Shown here one piece after another: positions 7,336-16,078 of a stretch of DNA of 29,177 nucleotides (the first letter of the stretch is position 1; each line of letters begins with the position of its first letter). The stretch covers positions 123,885 to 153,061 of the forward strand of contig MSHE01000008.1 of NCBI GenBank assembly GCA_001941025.1, given 5' to 3'. Source of the stretch: Lachnospiraceae bacterium Zagget3 (GTDB taxonomy: Bacteria; Bacillota_A; Clostridia; Lachnospirales; Lachnospiraceae). The position numbers and the translations under genes were made by a program. The notes beneath the pieces were generated by a model that was given only the letters and a program-made list of their open reading frames with translations, was not told where the DNA came from and made no database searches.

Positions 7336-9234
7336 GTGGAAAACCTTAGACTAACGGCGTTGCACGCAGAGATGAAAAAAAGCGGAATCGATATCTATCT
7401 GGTTCCGACCGCGGATTTTCACAACTCGGAATACGTCGGCGACCACTTTAAAGCGCGGGAGTTTTTAACCGGCTTTACCGGCTCGGCGGGCACCGCGGTG
7501 GTGACGGCAGACGAAGCGGGTCTTTGGACGGACGGCCGTTACTTTATCCAGGCGGAGCGGGAACTTTCCGGCTCCGGGTTCGAACTTTACCGGATGGGGA
7601 TGGAGAATGTCCCCACGGTGCGGGAGTATGTGGAAAAGGCACTGCCGGAAGGCGGCGTGATCGGCTTTGACGGGCGTGTTGTCACGGCATGTCAGGCAGA
7701 GGAGTACCGCGCGATCGTCGAAAAGAAGGGTGGCAGCCTGCACACGGAGGAAGACCTCGTGGGCGCGCTCTGGGCGGAACGCCCGCCGATGGCATGCACG
7801 CCGCTGTGGATTCTGGAAGAGGCGTACAGCGGAGAGTCCGCGGCATCAAAATTGGCCTGTGTCCGGGAACGGATGGAAAAAGAAGGCGCGCAGTGGCACG
7901 CTGTCTCAAACCTTTGCGATATCGCCTGGATCCTGAACCTGCGCGCGGACGACATCGCGCACTGCCCGGTGTTTTTGTCCTATCTTGTAATCGGAAAGGA
8001 TGAGGTGACCCTGTTCGTGCAGCCCGCGGCCGTGCCGGAAGAGGTGAGAGCGTATCTTGACGCGTGCGGGGTGCGGATCGCGGACTACGACGCGGTCTAT
8101 GAAACGCTGGCGAAGCTTTCGGCGGACGCCGCGTCAGCGAAGTGTTCGGAGGACGCCGCGTCAGCGAAGCTTTCGGAGGACATCGCATCGGCGAACCCTG
8201 CAGAGGATGCTGCGTCACCCGGCCCTGTGAAAACGCAGGCGATACTGCTGGACCGCGAAGAAGTCAACAGCCGCGTCACGGCGTCTCTGCCGGAGAACAT
8301 GCGGATCATCGATAAAGCAAATCCGTCCGCGCGCATGCGGGCGGTCAAAAACGAGACGGAGCTTTGCAATACGCGGATCGCCCACCTGCGGGACGGTATC
8401 GCCATGACAAAGTTCATGTACTGGCTGAAGACGAGCGTGGGGCAGATCCAGCTGGATGAATATACCGTTGGCTGCCGTGTGGACGAGACGCGGGAGCAGA
8501 CGGAGCACTTTCTGGATCTCAGCTTTGACACGATCTGCGCTTACGGGCCGAACGCGGCGATGATGCACTACGCGGCAGAAAAGGAGAGCGCGGCGCGGAT
8601 CGGGCCGGAGGGGTTCCTCCTCGTGGATTCCGGCGGCCATTATCTGGAAGGAACGACGGATATCACGCGGACCTTTGTCCTCGGACCGGTCACGGAGGAG
8701 ATGCGCCGGCACTTTACGACGGTCGCGCGCAGCATGCTCGCGCTCGCGAACGCGCGGTTTCTCTCCGGCTGCGATGGGACCAATCTGGACATCCTGGCCC
8801 GGGAGCCGCTCTGGGAGCTGGGGATCGACTACCGCTGCGGGACCGGCCATGGCGTGGGACATCTCTTAAGCGTTCATGAAGGACCGAACGGATTCCGCTG
8901 GCAGGCGGCGTCAAAGCAGCGGGAACGCGGCACACTCGAGCCGGGCATGATCACGACGGACGAGCCGGGCGTGTATCTGGAAGGGCAGTATGGCATCCGG
9001 ATCGAGAATGAACTGCTGTGTGTCGAGGACGAAAAAAACGAATACGGCCAGTTCCTGCGCTTTGAGACGATCACCTACTGCCCGATCGACCTGGACGGCA
9101 TCGAGCCGTCGCTGATGAGCGCGCAGGAAAAGACTTGGCTTAACGACTACCATAAGACAGTTTACGAGTTGGTCGCGCCACACCTCACGGAAGAGGAGCG
9201 AACTTGGCTTGTCAAGTATACGGAAGAAATATAG
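7336..9234 (+). CDS. pepP: Aminopeptidase P family protein (M24B), three-domain type
   Basis: This is a cytosolic metallopeptidase that removes the N-terminal residue from Xaa-Pro peptides. The 632 residues form two creatinase-N-like domains (about 5-130 and 150-320), the pita-bread catalytic M24 domain (about 330-560) and a C-terminal extension (about 565-625), as in the large three-domain family. The five metal ligands are visible with family spacing: Asp431 and Asp442 (LLVDSGG, TTDITRTF), His509 (HGVGH), Glu543 (TTDEPG) and Glu557 (IRIENE). The start is GTG 7336 after GAGGGGGA. Residues 259-294, within the second domain, consist of four copies of a nine-residue Ala/Ser/Glu repeat (separate entry). 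The catalytic domain looks intact, so the repeat probably does not abolish activity. Confidence 0.93.
   Translation: MENLRLTALHAEMKKSGIDIYLVPTADFHNSEYVGDHFKAREFLTGFTGSAGTAVVTADEAGLWTDGRYFIQAERELSGSGFELYRMGMENVPTVREYVEKALPEGGVIGFDGRVVTACQAEEYRAIVEKKGGSLHTEEDLVGALWAERPPMACTPLWILEEAYSGESAASKLACVRERMEKEGAQWHAVSNLCDIAWILNLRADDIAHCPVFLSYLVIGKDEVTLFVQPAAVPEEVRAYLDACGVRIADYDAVYETLAKLSADAASAKCSEDAASAKLSEDIASANPAEDAASPGPVKTQAILLDREEVNSRVTASLPENMRIIDKANPSARMRAVKNETELCNTRIAHLRDGIAMTKFMYWLKTSVGQIQLDEYTVGCRVDETREQTEHFLDLSFDTICAYGPNAAMMHYAAEKESAARIGPEGFLLVDSGGHYLEGTTDITRTFVLGPVTEEMRRHFTTVARSMLALANARFLSGCDGTNLDILAREPLWELGIDYRCGTGHGVGHLLSVHEGPNGFRWQAASKQRERGTLEPGMITTDEPGVYLEGQYGIRIENELLCVEDEKNEYGQFLRFETITYCPIDLDGIEPSLMSAQEKTWLNDYHKTVYELVAPHLTEEERTWLVKYTEEI
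8110..8217 (+). repeat. Four in-frame 27-bp tandem repeats inside pepP
   Basis: Four consecutive 27-bp units lie at 8110-8136, 8137-8163, 8164-8190 and 8191-8217. They encode AKLSADAAS, AKCSEDAAS, AKLSEDIAS and ANPAEDAAS. The first three units are very similar at DNA level and the fourth is more diverged. A repeat length divisible by three keeps the frame. Confidence 0.95.
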
Positions 9235-9459
9235 AAAAACTTTAGCGTGTGCGAGGAAGAAATGACCCGATGCGAAGCGGCGAGACACCTCAAAAATACT
9301 TTGTATTTTTTCGGTGTCCGTTGCACTCAAATGCGAATCCGTTCAGAGCTTTATGCCTGCAAGCAGGCAACACCTCTGTCCGGCTCCGCATTCTCGCCGC
9401 TTATCGCTCATATTAGCGAGCACGGGTACATTTTTCCGAGCACACAGAAAGAGAAAATT
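9235..9459. repeat. Structured non-coding interval between pepP and polA (palindromic element or RNA)
   Basis: No gene is supported here. The sequence is dense with inverted repeats. An 11-bp arm AAGCGGCGAGA (9275-9285) pairs perfectly with TCTCGCCGCTT (9392-9402). Inside it are a hairpin with arms GACACC/GGTGTC plus AAAAATA/TATTTTT (9284-9318) and TGCCTGC-aa-GCAGGCA (9354-9369). CGCT/AGCG follows near 9405-9418. The 11-bp outer arm overlaps the first hairpin by two bases. The polA frame happens to be open through this region, but the translation resembles nothing in PolA. It may be a REP/MITE-like element or a folded leader of polA. Confidence 0.6.
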
Positions 9460-12090
9460 ATGGCAAAAATACTCCTCATCGACGGACACAGCATTCTGAA
9501 TCGCGCGTTTTACGGCATCCCCGACCTCACAAACTCCGAGGGGCTTCACACGAACGCGGTCTACGGATTCTTAAACATTTTGTTTAAGATCCTGGACGAA
9601 GAGCATCCGGACTATCTCGCGGTGGCATTTGACCGCAACGAGCCCACATTCCGGCATGAGAGGTACCCTGCGTACAAGGGCAACCGCAAGCCGATGGCGC
9701 AGGAACTGCGCGAGCAGGTGCCGGTGATGAAAGATGTTCTGCATGCCATGGGGATCGAGACCGTAGAACAGCCGGGATACGAGGCGGATGATATTTTGGG
9801 GACGCTCAGCCGCCGGGCGGAGGAGCAGGGCCTTGATGTCACCATTTTGTCCGGTGACCGTGACCTGCTTCAACTGGCCACCGACAAGGCGGAGGTACGG
9901 ATCCCGAAGACCGGGCGGGGCGGCACGGAGATCGAGGATTATTACGCGAAGGATGTGGAGGAACGCTATCAGGTAACGCCGAAAGAATTTATCGATGTGA
10001 AGGCGCTGATGGGGGACAGCTCGGATAATATCCCCGGCGTACCCGGCATCGGCGAGAAGGGTGCTACCGCGATCATCACAAAATACAAAAGCATCGAAAA
10101 CGCGCACGACCATATCGACGAGATCACACCGCCCAAAGCGCAGAAAGCGCTGGCGGAGCACTACGACATGGCACAGATGAGCAAGGAACTCGCGACCATC
10201 GACACGGACGCGCCGATCGCGTGCGACATGGAGGCTGCCGCGGTAGGGGATTTCTTTACACCGGAGGCGTACGCGCTGTTTCGGCGGCTGGAATTTAAAA
10301 ACATGCTCGCGCGTTTTGACGACGCGAACCGGACCGCCAGTGCCGTCGGCGAACAGTTCGTGACGCTCGCGGACGCGGGCGGACAGGACAAGTTCCTGAG
10401 CGAAGCGGGCGCGTCGCGCGCGGCGGTGGTTTTTCTCACGGAGGAGGAAGAGCTCTTCGGCGCGGCCGTGGCGTTGGGAGAGGATCGCGTCGCCTGGCTC
10501 CCCTGCGAGACCGCGCTTTCGCGTCCGTCACTGGAAGAACGCGTGCAGCGTTTCTGCGACTCCTGCGAAACCGTAATCGCGCCGGATGTCAAGGCACTCT
10601 TAAAGCATGTGTCGATCCCGGACGGGAAGGGATTTGATACCGGTCTGGCAGCGTATCTCATAAACCCTCTGAAAAATGAATATTCCTACGACGATCTCGC
10701 GAATGAGGTTCTCGGAGAAATGCTCCCGGCAAAGACTGACCTGATCGGAAAGGGGAAGCTGTCGCAGGCGGCGCAAAAAGAGCCGGAGAAAGTGGCACAG
10801 CTCGCCTGTTACATGGCTTACACGGCCCTCCTCGCGGCGAAACCGCTTTTGGAGCGGCTGCGGGAGACCGGAATGGAAAAGCTCTATCAGGAGATCGAGA
10901 TGCCGCTTGTCTATGTATTGGACTCCATGGAAAAGGAAGGGGTCTGCGTGGACGGGGAGGCGCTCCGCGAATACGGGGAACAGCTCGGCGCGCGCGTCAC
11001 GGAGTTGGAACAGAGCATTTACGAACAGGCGGGCGAAGAGTTTAACATCAACTCCCCGAAGCAGCTGGGCGCCATCCTGTTTGAGAAGCTGCAGATGCCG
11101 AACGGGAAAAAGACAAAGACCGGCTACTCCACGGCGGCCGATGTCCTGGAGCGCCTGGCGCCGGACTATCCGATTGTTGCGGATATCCTGGAGTACCGTC
11201 AGCTCGCGAAACTGAAGTCCACCTACGCGGACGGTCTCGTCTCCTGCATCGGGCCGGACGGCCGGATCCACACAACGTTCAATCAGACGGTGACGGCAAC
11301 GGGACGCCTTAGCAGTACGGACCCCAACCTGCAGAACATCCCCATCCGGATGGAGATGGGGCGGCTGTTTCGAAAGGTCTTTATCCCGAAGGACGGGTTC
11401 GTGTTTCTCGACGCGGATTACTCTCAGATCGAACTGCGCATTCTGGCGCACATGTCCGAGGACCCGAACCTGATCGCGGCATACCGGCATGCCGAGGACA
11501 TCCATCGGATCACGGCATCGCAGGTGTTTCATGTGGCGCCGGAGGATGTGACGCCCTTGCAGCGGCGCAACGCCAAGGCCGTCAACTTCGGCATTGTCTA
11601 CGGCATCAGTTCGTTTGGTTTAAGCCGGGACTTAAGCATTTCCCGCAAGGAGGCGGAGGAATATATCAACCACTATTTTGAATCGTTCCCGGGCATCCGT
11701 GTGTTTCTGGACCGGGCGGTGAGCGAGGCAAAAGAAAAGGGATATGCCGTGACTCTCTTTGGGCGCAGGCGGCCCGTGCCGGAGCTTTCCTCGAGCAACT
11801 ACATGCAGCGCCAGTTCGGCGAGCGGATCGCGATGAACTCGCCGATCCAGGGAACGGCGGCCGACATCATCAAGATCGCCATGAACCGCGTCACGCATCG
11901 TCTGGCGGCGGAAGGGCTTCGCGCAAAGCTGATCCTGCAGGTGCACGACGAACTGCTTGTGGAGGTCGCGAAAGACGAGGCAGAACAGGCAAAAAAGATC
12001 ATCGGGGAGGAGATGCGTCACGCGGCGGAACTGTCGGTCGATCTCGAAGTCGATATCGGAATGGGCGAAAACTGGTTGGAAGCGCATTGA
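9460..12090 (+). CDS. polA: DNA polymerase I
   Basis: PolA fills gaps during repair and Okazaki-fragment maturation. The 876-residue protein has a 5'-3' exonuclease domain (about 1-290; KILLIDGHSILNRAFYG at the N-terminus, YEADDILGTL, SGDRDLLQL, GDSSDNIPGVPGIGEKGA), a 3'-5' exonuclease-like region (about 310-470) and the polymerase domain. Motif A is DADYSQIELRILAHM with Asp653; the O-helix block reads RRNAKAVNFGIVYG; motif C is QVHDELLVEV with Asp830-Glu831. The DxE signature of proofreading is not seen in the middle domain (VVFLTEEEELFGAAV), so proofreading is probably lost, as in Bacillus Pol I. I start at ATG 9460 because MAKILLIDGHS is the family N-terminus; the ribosome binding site there is weak (AGAAAGAGA). 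In-frame starts from 9247 lie in palindromic DNA. Confidence 0.96.
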   Translation: MAKILLIDGHSILNRAFYGIPDLTNSEGLHTNAVYGFLNILFKILDEEHPDYLAVAFDRNEPTFRHERYPAYKGNRKPMAQELREQVPVMKDVLHAMGIETVEQPGYEADDILGTLSRRAEEQGLDVTILSGDRDLLQLATDKAEVRIPKTGRGGTEIEDYYAKDVEERYQVTPKEFIDVKALMGDSSDNIPGVPGIGEKGATAIITKYKSIENAHDHIDEITPPKAQKALAEHYDMAQMSKELATIDTDAPIACDMEAAAVGDFFTPEAYALFRRLEFKNMLARFDDANRTASAVGEQFVTLADAGGQDKFLSEAGASRAAVVFLTEEEELFGAAVALGEDRVAWLPCETALSRPSLEERVQRFCDSCETVIAPDVKALLKHVSIPDGKGFDTGLAAYLINPLKNEYSYDDLANEVLGEMLPAKTDLIGKGKLSQAAQKEPEKVAQLACYMAYTALLAAKPLLERLRETGMEKLYQEIEMPLVYVLDSMEKEGVCVDGEALREYGEQLGARVTELEQSIYEQAGEEFNINSPKQLGAILFEKLQMPNGKKTKTGYSTAADVLERLAPDYPIVADILEYRQLAKLKSTYADGLVSCIGPDGRIHTTFNQTVTATGRLSSTDPNLQNIPIRMEMGRLFRKVFIPKDGFVFLDADYSQIELRILAHMSEDPNLIAAYRHAEDIHRITASQVFHVAPEDVTPLQRRNAKAVNFGIVYGISSFGLSRDLSISRKEAEEYINHYFESFPGIRVFLDRAVSEAKEKGYAVTLFGRRRPVPELSSSNYMQRQFGERIAMNSPIQGTAADIIKIAMNRVTHRLAAEGLRAKLILQVHDELLVEVAKDEAEQAKKIIGEEMRHAAELSVDLEVDIGMGENWLEAH

Positions 12091-12115
12091 CCCGCCGGGT
12101 GTTTTGCTATACAAT
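12087..12115 (+). promoter_or_regulatory. Promoter of coaE, overlapping the polA stop codon
   Basis: A -35 TTGACC (12087-12092) includes the polA TGA. A 17-bp spacer and a -10 TACAAT (12110-12115) follow. It would initiate about 45 bases before the coaE ATG and could drive coaE through the purine genes, since no clear terminator is seen before 17260. Confidence 0.75.
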
Positions 12116-12167
12116 AACAATATACGAGGAAACAACGTAATTTTTTTTCTTGAAAGGAGTTTACAAA

Positions 12168-12806
12168 ATGCGTTTTATTGGAATCACCGGAGGCGTCGGC
12201 TCCGGGAAAACGGAACTCGCGCAATATTTGGGACTGAATTTTAACAGCCGGATCCTGTCGGCGGATGAGATCGCGCACGAGATGATGTCGCCGGGCGGCA
12301 CCTGTTACGAAAAGACAAGAGCCCTGTTTGGCCCGTTCGATGTCTGGAAAGAGGATGGAAGCCTGGACCGCGCCAAGATGGCGGATGCCCTGTTCTCCAA
12401 TGAGGTGCAGCGGCACGCGCTGAACGCGCATATCCACCCGGCGGTCAAGGCGTATGCCCGGGCAGTCGCGACCAGGGAGTTTATAGATGAAAAACTGGAT
12501 CTTCTTGTGTTTGAAACGCCGTTTCCCATTTTTATGGACTACTGGCCGTTTAATTACAGGCTGTGGTATCTGGATACACCGGAGGAAATCCGCAGGGAGC
12601 GTCTGAAGAAAAGCCGCGGCTATTCGGATGAACGCATCGATGCCATTATCGCCAGCCAGCCTACCGTAGATGAATATCTGTATGAGGCGACGTATGTGCT
12701 TGAAAACAGCGGGACGCCCGAAGAACTGTTTGTTAAGGCGGATCGTCTGCTTGAGCAGTTATACATCGAGCCTACGGAGGAGATAAGGAAAACCGCAGAC
12801 GCGTAA
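12168..12806 (+). CDS. coaE: Dephospho-CoA kinase
   Basis: CoaE phosphorylates dephospho-CoA at the ribose 3'-hydroxyl, the last step of CoA synthesis. The 212-residue protein opens with MRFIGITGGVGSGKTE, whose P-loop spans residues 8-15. SADEIAHEMMSPGG supplies the substrate-binding aspartate. An LID-like region with RRERLKKSRG follows, and SQPTVDEYLYEATYVLENSG is the conserved end. I choose ATG 12168 because AAAGGAG lies eight bases upstream; the earlier in-frame ATG 12150 adds MKGVYK and overlaps that site. polA next to coaE is a common Firmicute arrangement. The C-terminal ~15 residues are polar and variable. Confidence 0.93.
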   Translation: MRFIGITGGVGSGKTELAQYLGLNFNSRILSADEIAHEMMSPGGTCYEKTRALFGPFDVWKEDGSLDRAKMADALFSNEVQRHALNAHIHPAVKAYARAVATREFIDEKLDLLVFETPFPIFMDYWPFNYRLWYLDTPEEIRRERLKKSRGYSDERIDAIIASQPTVDEYLYEATYVLENSGTPEELFVKADRLLEQLYIEPTEEIRKTADA

Positions 12807-12836
12807 GTGTCGGTGTTTTACGGACGGAGGAATAAA

Positions 12837-13634
12837 ATGGAGCTGTGCAGCATTGCCAGCGGCAGCAGCGGAAACTGCATCTACGCGGGATCGGATCACT
12901 GTCATATCCTGCTGGATGTCGGGATCAGCGGAAAACGTATTGAGGCCGGTTTACAGGAAATCGGCCTCAATATTTCGGAACTGGACGGCATCCTGATCAC
13001 GCACGAGCACGCGGACCACATCAAAGGGCTTGGCGTTCTCGCGCGCAAATTCGGGCTGCCGATGTACGCCACAAGCGGGACGATCGAGGAAATTTACAGG
13101 AATGCCTCGCTGGGCGACATTGACCGCTCCCTGTTCCGTGAGATTCTGCCGGAATCTCCGTTTGTGATCGGGGATATGACAGTCCTGCCTATCTCCACTT
13201 CGCACGACGCGGCGGACCCCGTGGCCTACATTATGCGGAACGGGAAAAAATCCATGGCCGTGATCACGGATCTCGGCATCTATGACGCCCACACGGTGGA
13301 GATGCTGCAGGGGCTGGATGTGTTGCTGCTGGAGGCGAACCACGACGTCAACATGCTCCTGGTCGGGCGTTATCCCTATTTTTTAAAACAGCGGATCCTC
13401 GGAGAGAAGGGGCATCTGTCCAATGAACTCTCCGGACAGTTGCTGGGGCAGGTGCTGCACGACGGTTTTCAGCGCGTGATCCTGGGGCATTTGAGCGCGG
13501 AGAACAACTATCCGGAGCTGGCCTGTGAGAGCGTGCGGATGGAGATTTCCATGGGAGACAACCCCTACAAGGGGTCGGATTTTCCCATCGATGTGGCCGC
13601 GCGGGACGTACAATCGGAGTTGATCACGTTTTAG
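12837..13634 (+). CDS. walJ: Metallo-beta-lactamase-fold hydrolase, WalJ/YycJ-like
   Basis: This is a cytosolic metallohydrolase of the WalJ (YycJ/VicX) type. In relatives the gene sits beside the WalRK regulators and is linked to DNA repair and cell-wall coordination; walRK are not in this window. The 265-residue protein begins MELCSIASGSSGNCIYAG, characteristic of the family. The zinc signature THEHADH places His56, His58, Asp60 and His61. Further ligand candidates are in STSHDAADPVAY, ITDLGIY, LLEANHD and VILGHLSAENN. ATG 12837 is chosen because GGACGGAGG ends six bases before it; the in-frame GTG 12807 lacks such a site. It lies between coaE and the ACT-domain gene with short gaps on both sides, consistent with one operon. 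Confidence 0.9.
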   Translation: MELCSIASGSSGNCIYAGSDHCHILLDVGISGKRIEAGLQEIGLNISELDGILITHEHADHIKGLGVLARKFGLPMYATSGTIEEIYRNASLGDIDRSLFREILPESPFVIGDMTVLPISTSHDAADPVAYIMRNGKKSMAVITDLGIYDAHTVEMLQGLDVLLLEANHDVNMLLVGRYPYFLKQRILGEKGHLSNELSGQLLGQVLHDGFQRVILGHLSAENNYPELACESVRMEISMGDNPYKGSDFPIDVAARDVQSELITF

Positions 13635-13642
13635 GAGGGAAC

Positions 13643-13927
13643 ATGGAAAAAGGAACAGATAAAATCGTTATCACGGTAGTGGGAAAAGACACGGTGGGCA
13701 TCATCGCGCGGATCTGCGTCTATCTGGCGGAACACGGCATCAATGTGCTGGACATCAGCCAGACGATCGTGCAGGACTATTTCAACATGATGATGGTTGC
13801 GGATCTCGGCGGATCCGAAGTCCCGTTTGACGAGTGCGCGGCGGCGATGAACACGATCGGAGAGGAGATCGGGGTCGTTATCACTTGCCAGAAGGAAGAG
13901 ATTTTCGAAATGATGCATCGTATCTAG
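13643..13927 (+). CDS. ACT-domain protein, UPF0237 family
   Basis: This 94-residue protein is essentially one ACT ligand-binding domain: [20 protein letters not shown], then [20 protein letters not shown], a central MMMVADLGG strand and a C-terminal helix. ACT domains of this type resemble the regulatory halves of glycine-cleavage and amino-acid enzymes and usually bind small molecules as dimers. AGGAGGG precedes ATG 13643, eight bases after the WalJ-like stop. It is followed 14 bases later by the UPF0210 gene. The UPF0237-UPF0210 pairing is widely conserved in Firmicutes, which suggests that the ACT protein regulates or assists its partner. The exact ligand and reaction are unknown to me. 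Confidence 0.92.
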   Translation: MEKGTDKIVITVVGKDTVGIIARICVYLAEHGINVLDISQTIVQDYFNMMMVADLGGSEVPFDECAAAMNTIGEEIGVVITCQKEEIFEMMHRI

Positions 13928-13941
13928 TCTCCGGAGGTTTT

Positions 13942-15306
13942 ATGATCAACATCTATGAAGTCAACGAAACAAACCGCATGATCAGCCAGATGAATCTGGA
14001 TGTCCGCACGATCACGCTGGGCATCAGCCTGCTGGACTGCGTCGACGCGGATCTGGACACGCTGTGTCAGAATATCTATGACAAGATCACGACCGTGGCG
14101 CGCGACCTTGTGCCCGCCGGGCAGGAGATTGAGAAAAAGTATGGCATTCCGATCGTGAACAAGCGGATCTCCGTCACGCCCATCGCGCTTGTCGGCGCGT
14201 CGGCCTGCCGGACACCGGAGGATTTTTGCGCGATCGCAAAGACACTCGACGCGGCGGCCAAAGCGGTCGATGTGAACTTTATCGGCGGATACTCCGCGCT
14301 CGTCTCCAAGGGGATGACAGAGGGGGAGGAGCAGCTGATCCTCTCGATTCCGCAGGCGCTGGCCGGAACCGAGCGCGTCTGCGCGTCCGTCAACGTGGGA
14401 TCCACAAAGACGGGGATCAACATGGACGCGGTGCGGTTGATGGGCAGCATCGTGCGCGAGACTGCGGAGCGCACGAAAGAACGGGACTCCATCGGCTGCG
14501 CGAAACTGGTGGTGTTTTGCAACGCGCCGGATGACAATCCGTTTATGGCGGGGGCGTTTCACGGTGTGAGTGAAGCGGATGCCGCCATCAACGTAGGCGT
14601 CAGCGGCCCAGGCGTCGTAAAGCGCGCGATCGGGGAGGCGCGGGGCGAAAACTTTGAGGTGCTCTGCGAGACGATCAAAAAGACGGCGTTCAAGATCACC
14701 CGTGTAGGTCAGCTGGTGGCAAAAGAGGCATCCGAACTGCTCGGTGTGCCGTACGGCATCATCGATCTGTCTCTGGCGCCCACCCCCGCGATCGGGGACA
14801 GTGTGGCAGACATTTTAACGGAGATCGGGGTGGAGTACGCGGGAGCGCCCGGCACGACGGCGGCGCTTGCGCTGTTAAACGACCAGGTAAAAAAAGGCGG
14901 CATCATGGCTTCCTCGTATGTGGGCGGCTTAAGCGGCGCGTTCATTCCGGTGAGTGAGGACCAGGGCATGATCGACGCGGCAGCGGCCCATGCTCTGACG
15001 CTGGAAAAACTGGAGGCGATGACCTGTGTCTGCTCCGTGGGGCTGGACATGGTCGCCATCCCCGGCGACACGCCGGCCAGTACGCTTTCCGGAATCATCG
15101 CGGACGAGATGGCCATCGGCATGGTCAACCAGAAGACGACCGCCGTGCGCCTGATCCCGGTGATCGGGAAAGGGGTCGGCGAGACAGCCGAATTCGGAGG
15201 CCTTTTGGGACACGCGCCCATCCTGCCGGTCAATCCTTACTCCTGTGAGAATTTTGTCAATCGGGGCGGGCGGATTCCCGCGCCGGTACATTCATTTAAA
15301 AACTGA
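13942..15306 (+). CDS. UPF0210 family protein (DUF711, PFL-like)
   Basis: The 454-residue soluble protein belongs to UPF0210, whose members have a fold related to pyruvate formate-lyase but no assigned reaction that I know of. Family-like blocks include [14 protein letters not shown] near the N-terminus, [80 protein letters not shown] and [17 protein letters not shown] near the C-terminus. Length matches the family. ATG 13942 has CCGGAGG just upstream; a longer in-frame start at 13834 would lie inside the ACT gene in another frame and is rejected. No obvious Gly-radical motif is present, so a radical mechanism should not be assumed from the PFL-like name. Confidence 0.92.
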   Translation: MINIYEVNETNRMISQMNLDVRTITLGISLLDCVDADLDTLCQNIYDKITTVARDLVPAGQEIEKKYGIPIVNKRISVTPIALVGASACRTPEDFCAIAKTLDAAAKAVDVNFIGGYSALVSKGMTEGEEQLILSIPQALAGTERVCASVNVGSTKTGINMDAVRLMGSIVRETAERTKERDSIGCAKLVVFCNAPDDNPFMAGAFHGVSEADAAINVGVSGPGVVKRAIGEARGENFEVLCETIKKTAFKITRVGQLVAKEASELLGVPYGIIDLSLAPTPAIGDSVADILTEIGVEYAGAPGTTAALALLNDQVKKGGIMASSYVGGLSGAFIPVSEDQGMIDAAAAHALTLEKLEAMTCVCSVGLDMVAIPGDTPASTLSGIIADEMAIGMVNQKTTAVRLIPVIGKGVGETAEFGGLLGHAPILPVNPYSCENFVNRGGRIPAPVHSFKN

Positions 15307-15318
15307 ACGCATAAGCGC
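15304..15318 (+). repeat. Copy 1 of a 15-bp sequence repeated upstream of tig
   Basis: TGAACGCATAAGCGC occurs here and again exactly at 19475-19489. It starts at the UPF0210 stop codon region and precedes the IMP cyclohydrolase gene. At the second site it leads into a 16-bp perfect hairpin; here the following bases (TTGGAGCAAAG) are only a degenerate trace of that stem. Confidence 0.8.
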
Positions 15319-15348
15319 TTGGAGCAAAGTGAAGGGAGGAACATGCTT

Positions 15349-16062
15349 ATGAAAAAAGAATCTATCGCTGACTTACTTTCCAGCAACTCCTATCCCGGCC
15401 GCGGCATTATCCTCGGCAAGACCCCGGACGGCACGAAGGCAGTCATCGCCTACTTTATCATGGGGCGCAGCGCCAACAGCCGGAACCGTGTCTTTGTGAA
15501 GGACGGGGAAGGCATCCGCACGGAGGCCTTTGAGCCGGAGAAGATGAAAGATCCGAGCCTGGTCATCTATGCGCCGGTGCGCGTGTTGGGCAACAAGACG
15601 ATCGTCTCAAACGGAGACCAGACAGACACGATCTACGAGCGGATGGACAGGCAGATGACATTCGAGCAGTCCCTGCGCACGCGCGTGTTCGAGCCGGACG
15701 CGCCGAACTATACGCCGCGCATCTCCGGCGTTGTTCACCTGGAGAACGGAACATTAAACTACGCGCTCTCCATCATCAAGACAAGTGACGGCGACCCGGA
15801 GGCATGCGATCGTTTCTTGTTCGCCTATCATAATCCGGTTTCCGGCGAGGGGCATTTCCTGCATACGTATCTGGGCGACGGTGACCCGCTGCCGAGTTTC
15901 GAGGGCGAGCCGGAGCGCGTGGATGTGTTGGACGGGATCGAGGCATACACGGATCTGTTGTGGAAAAACTTAAACGAAGAGAATAAAGTGTCACTGTTTG
16001 TGCGCTACATCAGCCTTTTTGACGGAAAGTACGTGACACGCGTTGTAAATAAAAATGAGTAG
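15349..16062 (+). CDS. IMP cyclohydrolase, PurO-type fold
   Basis: This protein is likely to close the ring of FAICAR to give IMP, the last step of purine synthesis. The 237-residue sequence carries the PurO-family opening block YPGRGIILGKTPDG, followed by AVIAYFIMGRSANSRNR, which recalls archaeal PurO. SLRTRVFEPDAPNYTPRISG and the C-terminal VSLFVRYISLFDGKY fit the same family. It is unrelated to the MGS-like cyclohydrolase domain of ordinary bacterial PurH. GGGAGG (15334-15339) is nine bases before ATG 15349 and only three before ATG 15343, so I prefer 15349, though both are possible. It lies 16 bases before a stand-alone AICAR transformylase, which supplies its substrate; the pairing strongly supports the assignment. 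Confidence 0.87.
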   Translation: MKKESIADLLSSNSYPGRGIILGKTPDGTKAVIAYFIMGRSANSRNRVFVKDGEGIRTEAFEPEKMKDPSLVIYAPVRVLGNKTIVSNGDQTDTIYERMDRQMTFEQSLRTRVFEPDAPNYTPRISGVVHLENGTLNYALSIIKTSDGDPEACDRFLFAYHNPVSGEGHFLHTYLGDGDPLPSFEGEPERVDVLDGIEAYTDLLWKNLNEENKVSLFVRYISLFDGKYVTRVVNKNE

Positions 16063-16078
16063 TGTTTTGAGGTAGTAT

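Noticed and set aside
9284..9318. Hairpin GACACC...GGTGTC as an intrinsic terminator of pepP
   Set aside because: The T-rich stretch is within the stem rather than after it, so it does not have terminator layout.
9247..9459. 71-residue N-terminal extension of PolA
   Set aside because: The frame is open by chance through palindromic DNA; known Pol I proteins start at the MAKILLIDG block encoded from 9460.
9235..9459. ssrA (tmRNA) or tRNA gene near smpB
   Set aside because: The gap is too short for tmRNA and I see no tRNA acceptor or T-arm pattern (no GTTCGAATC-type sequence).
10600..11532. Minus-strand open frame inside polA
   Set aside because: It lies antisense to the conserved polymerase domain; no start signal and no family resemblance.
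13834..13941. Longer start for the UPF0210 protein
   Set aside because: The extra 36 residues overlap the ACT gene in another frame and the ribosome binding site CCGGAGG clearly points to ATG 13942.
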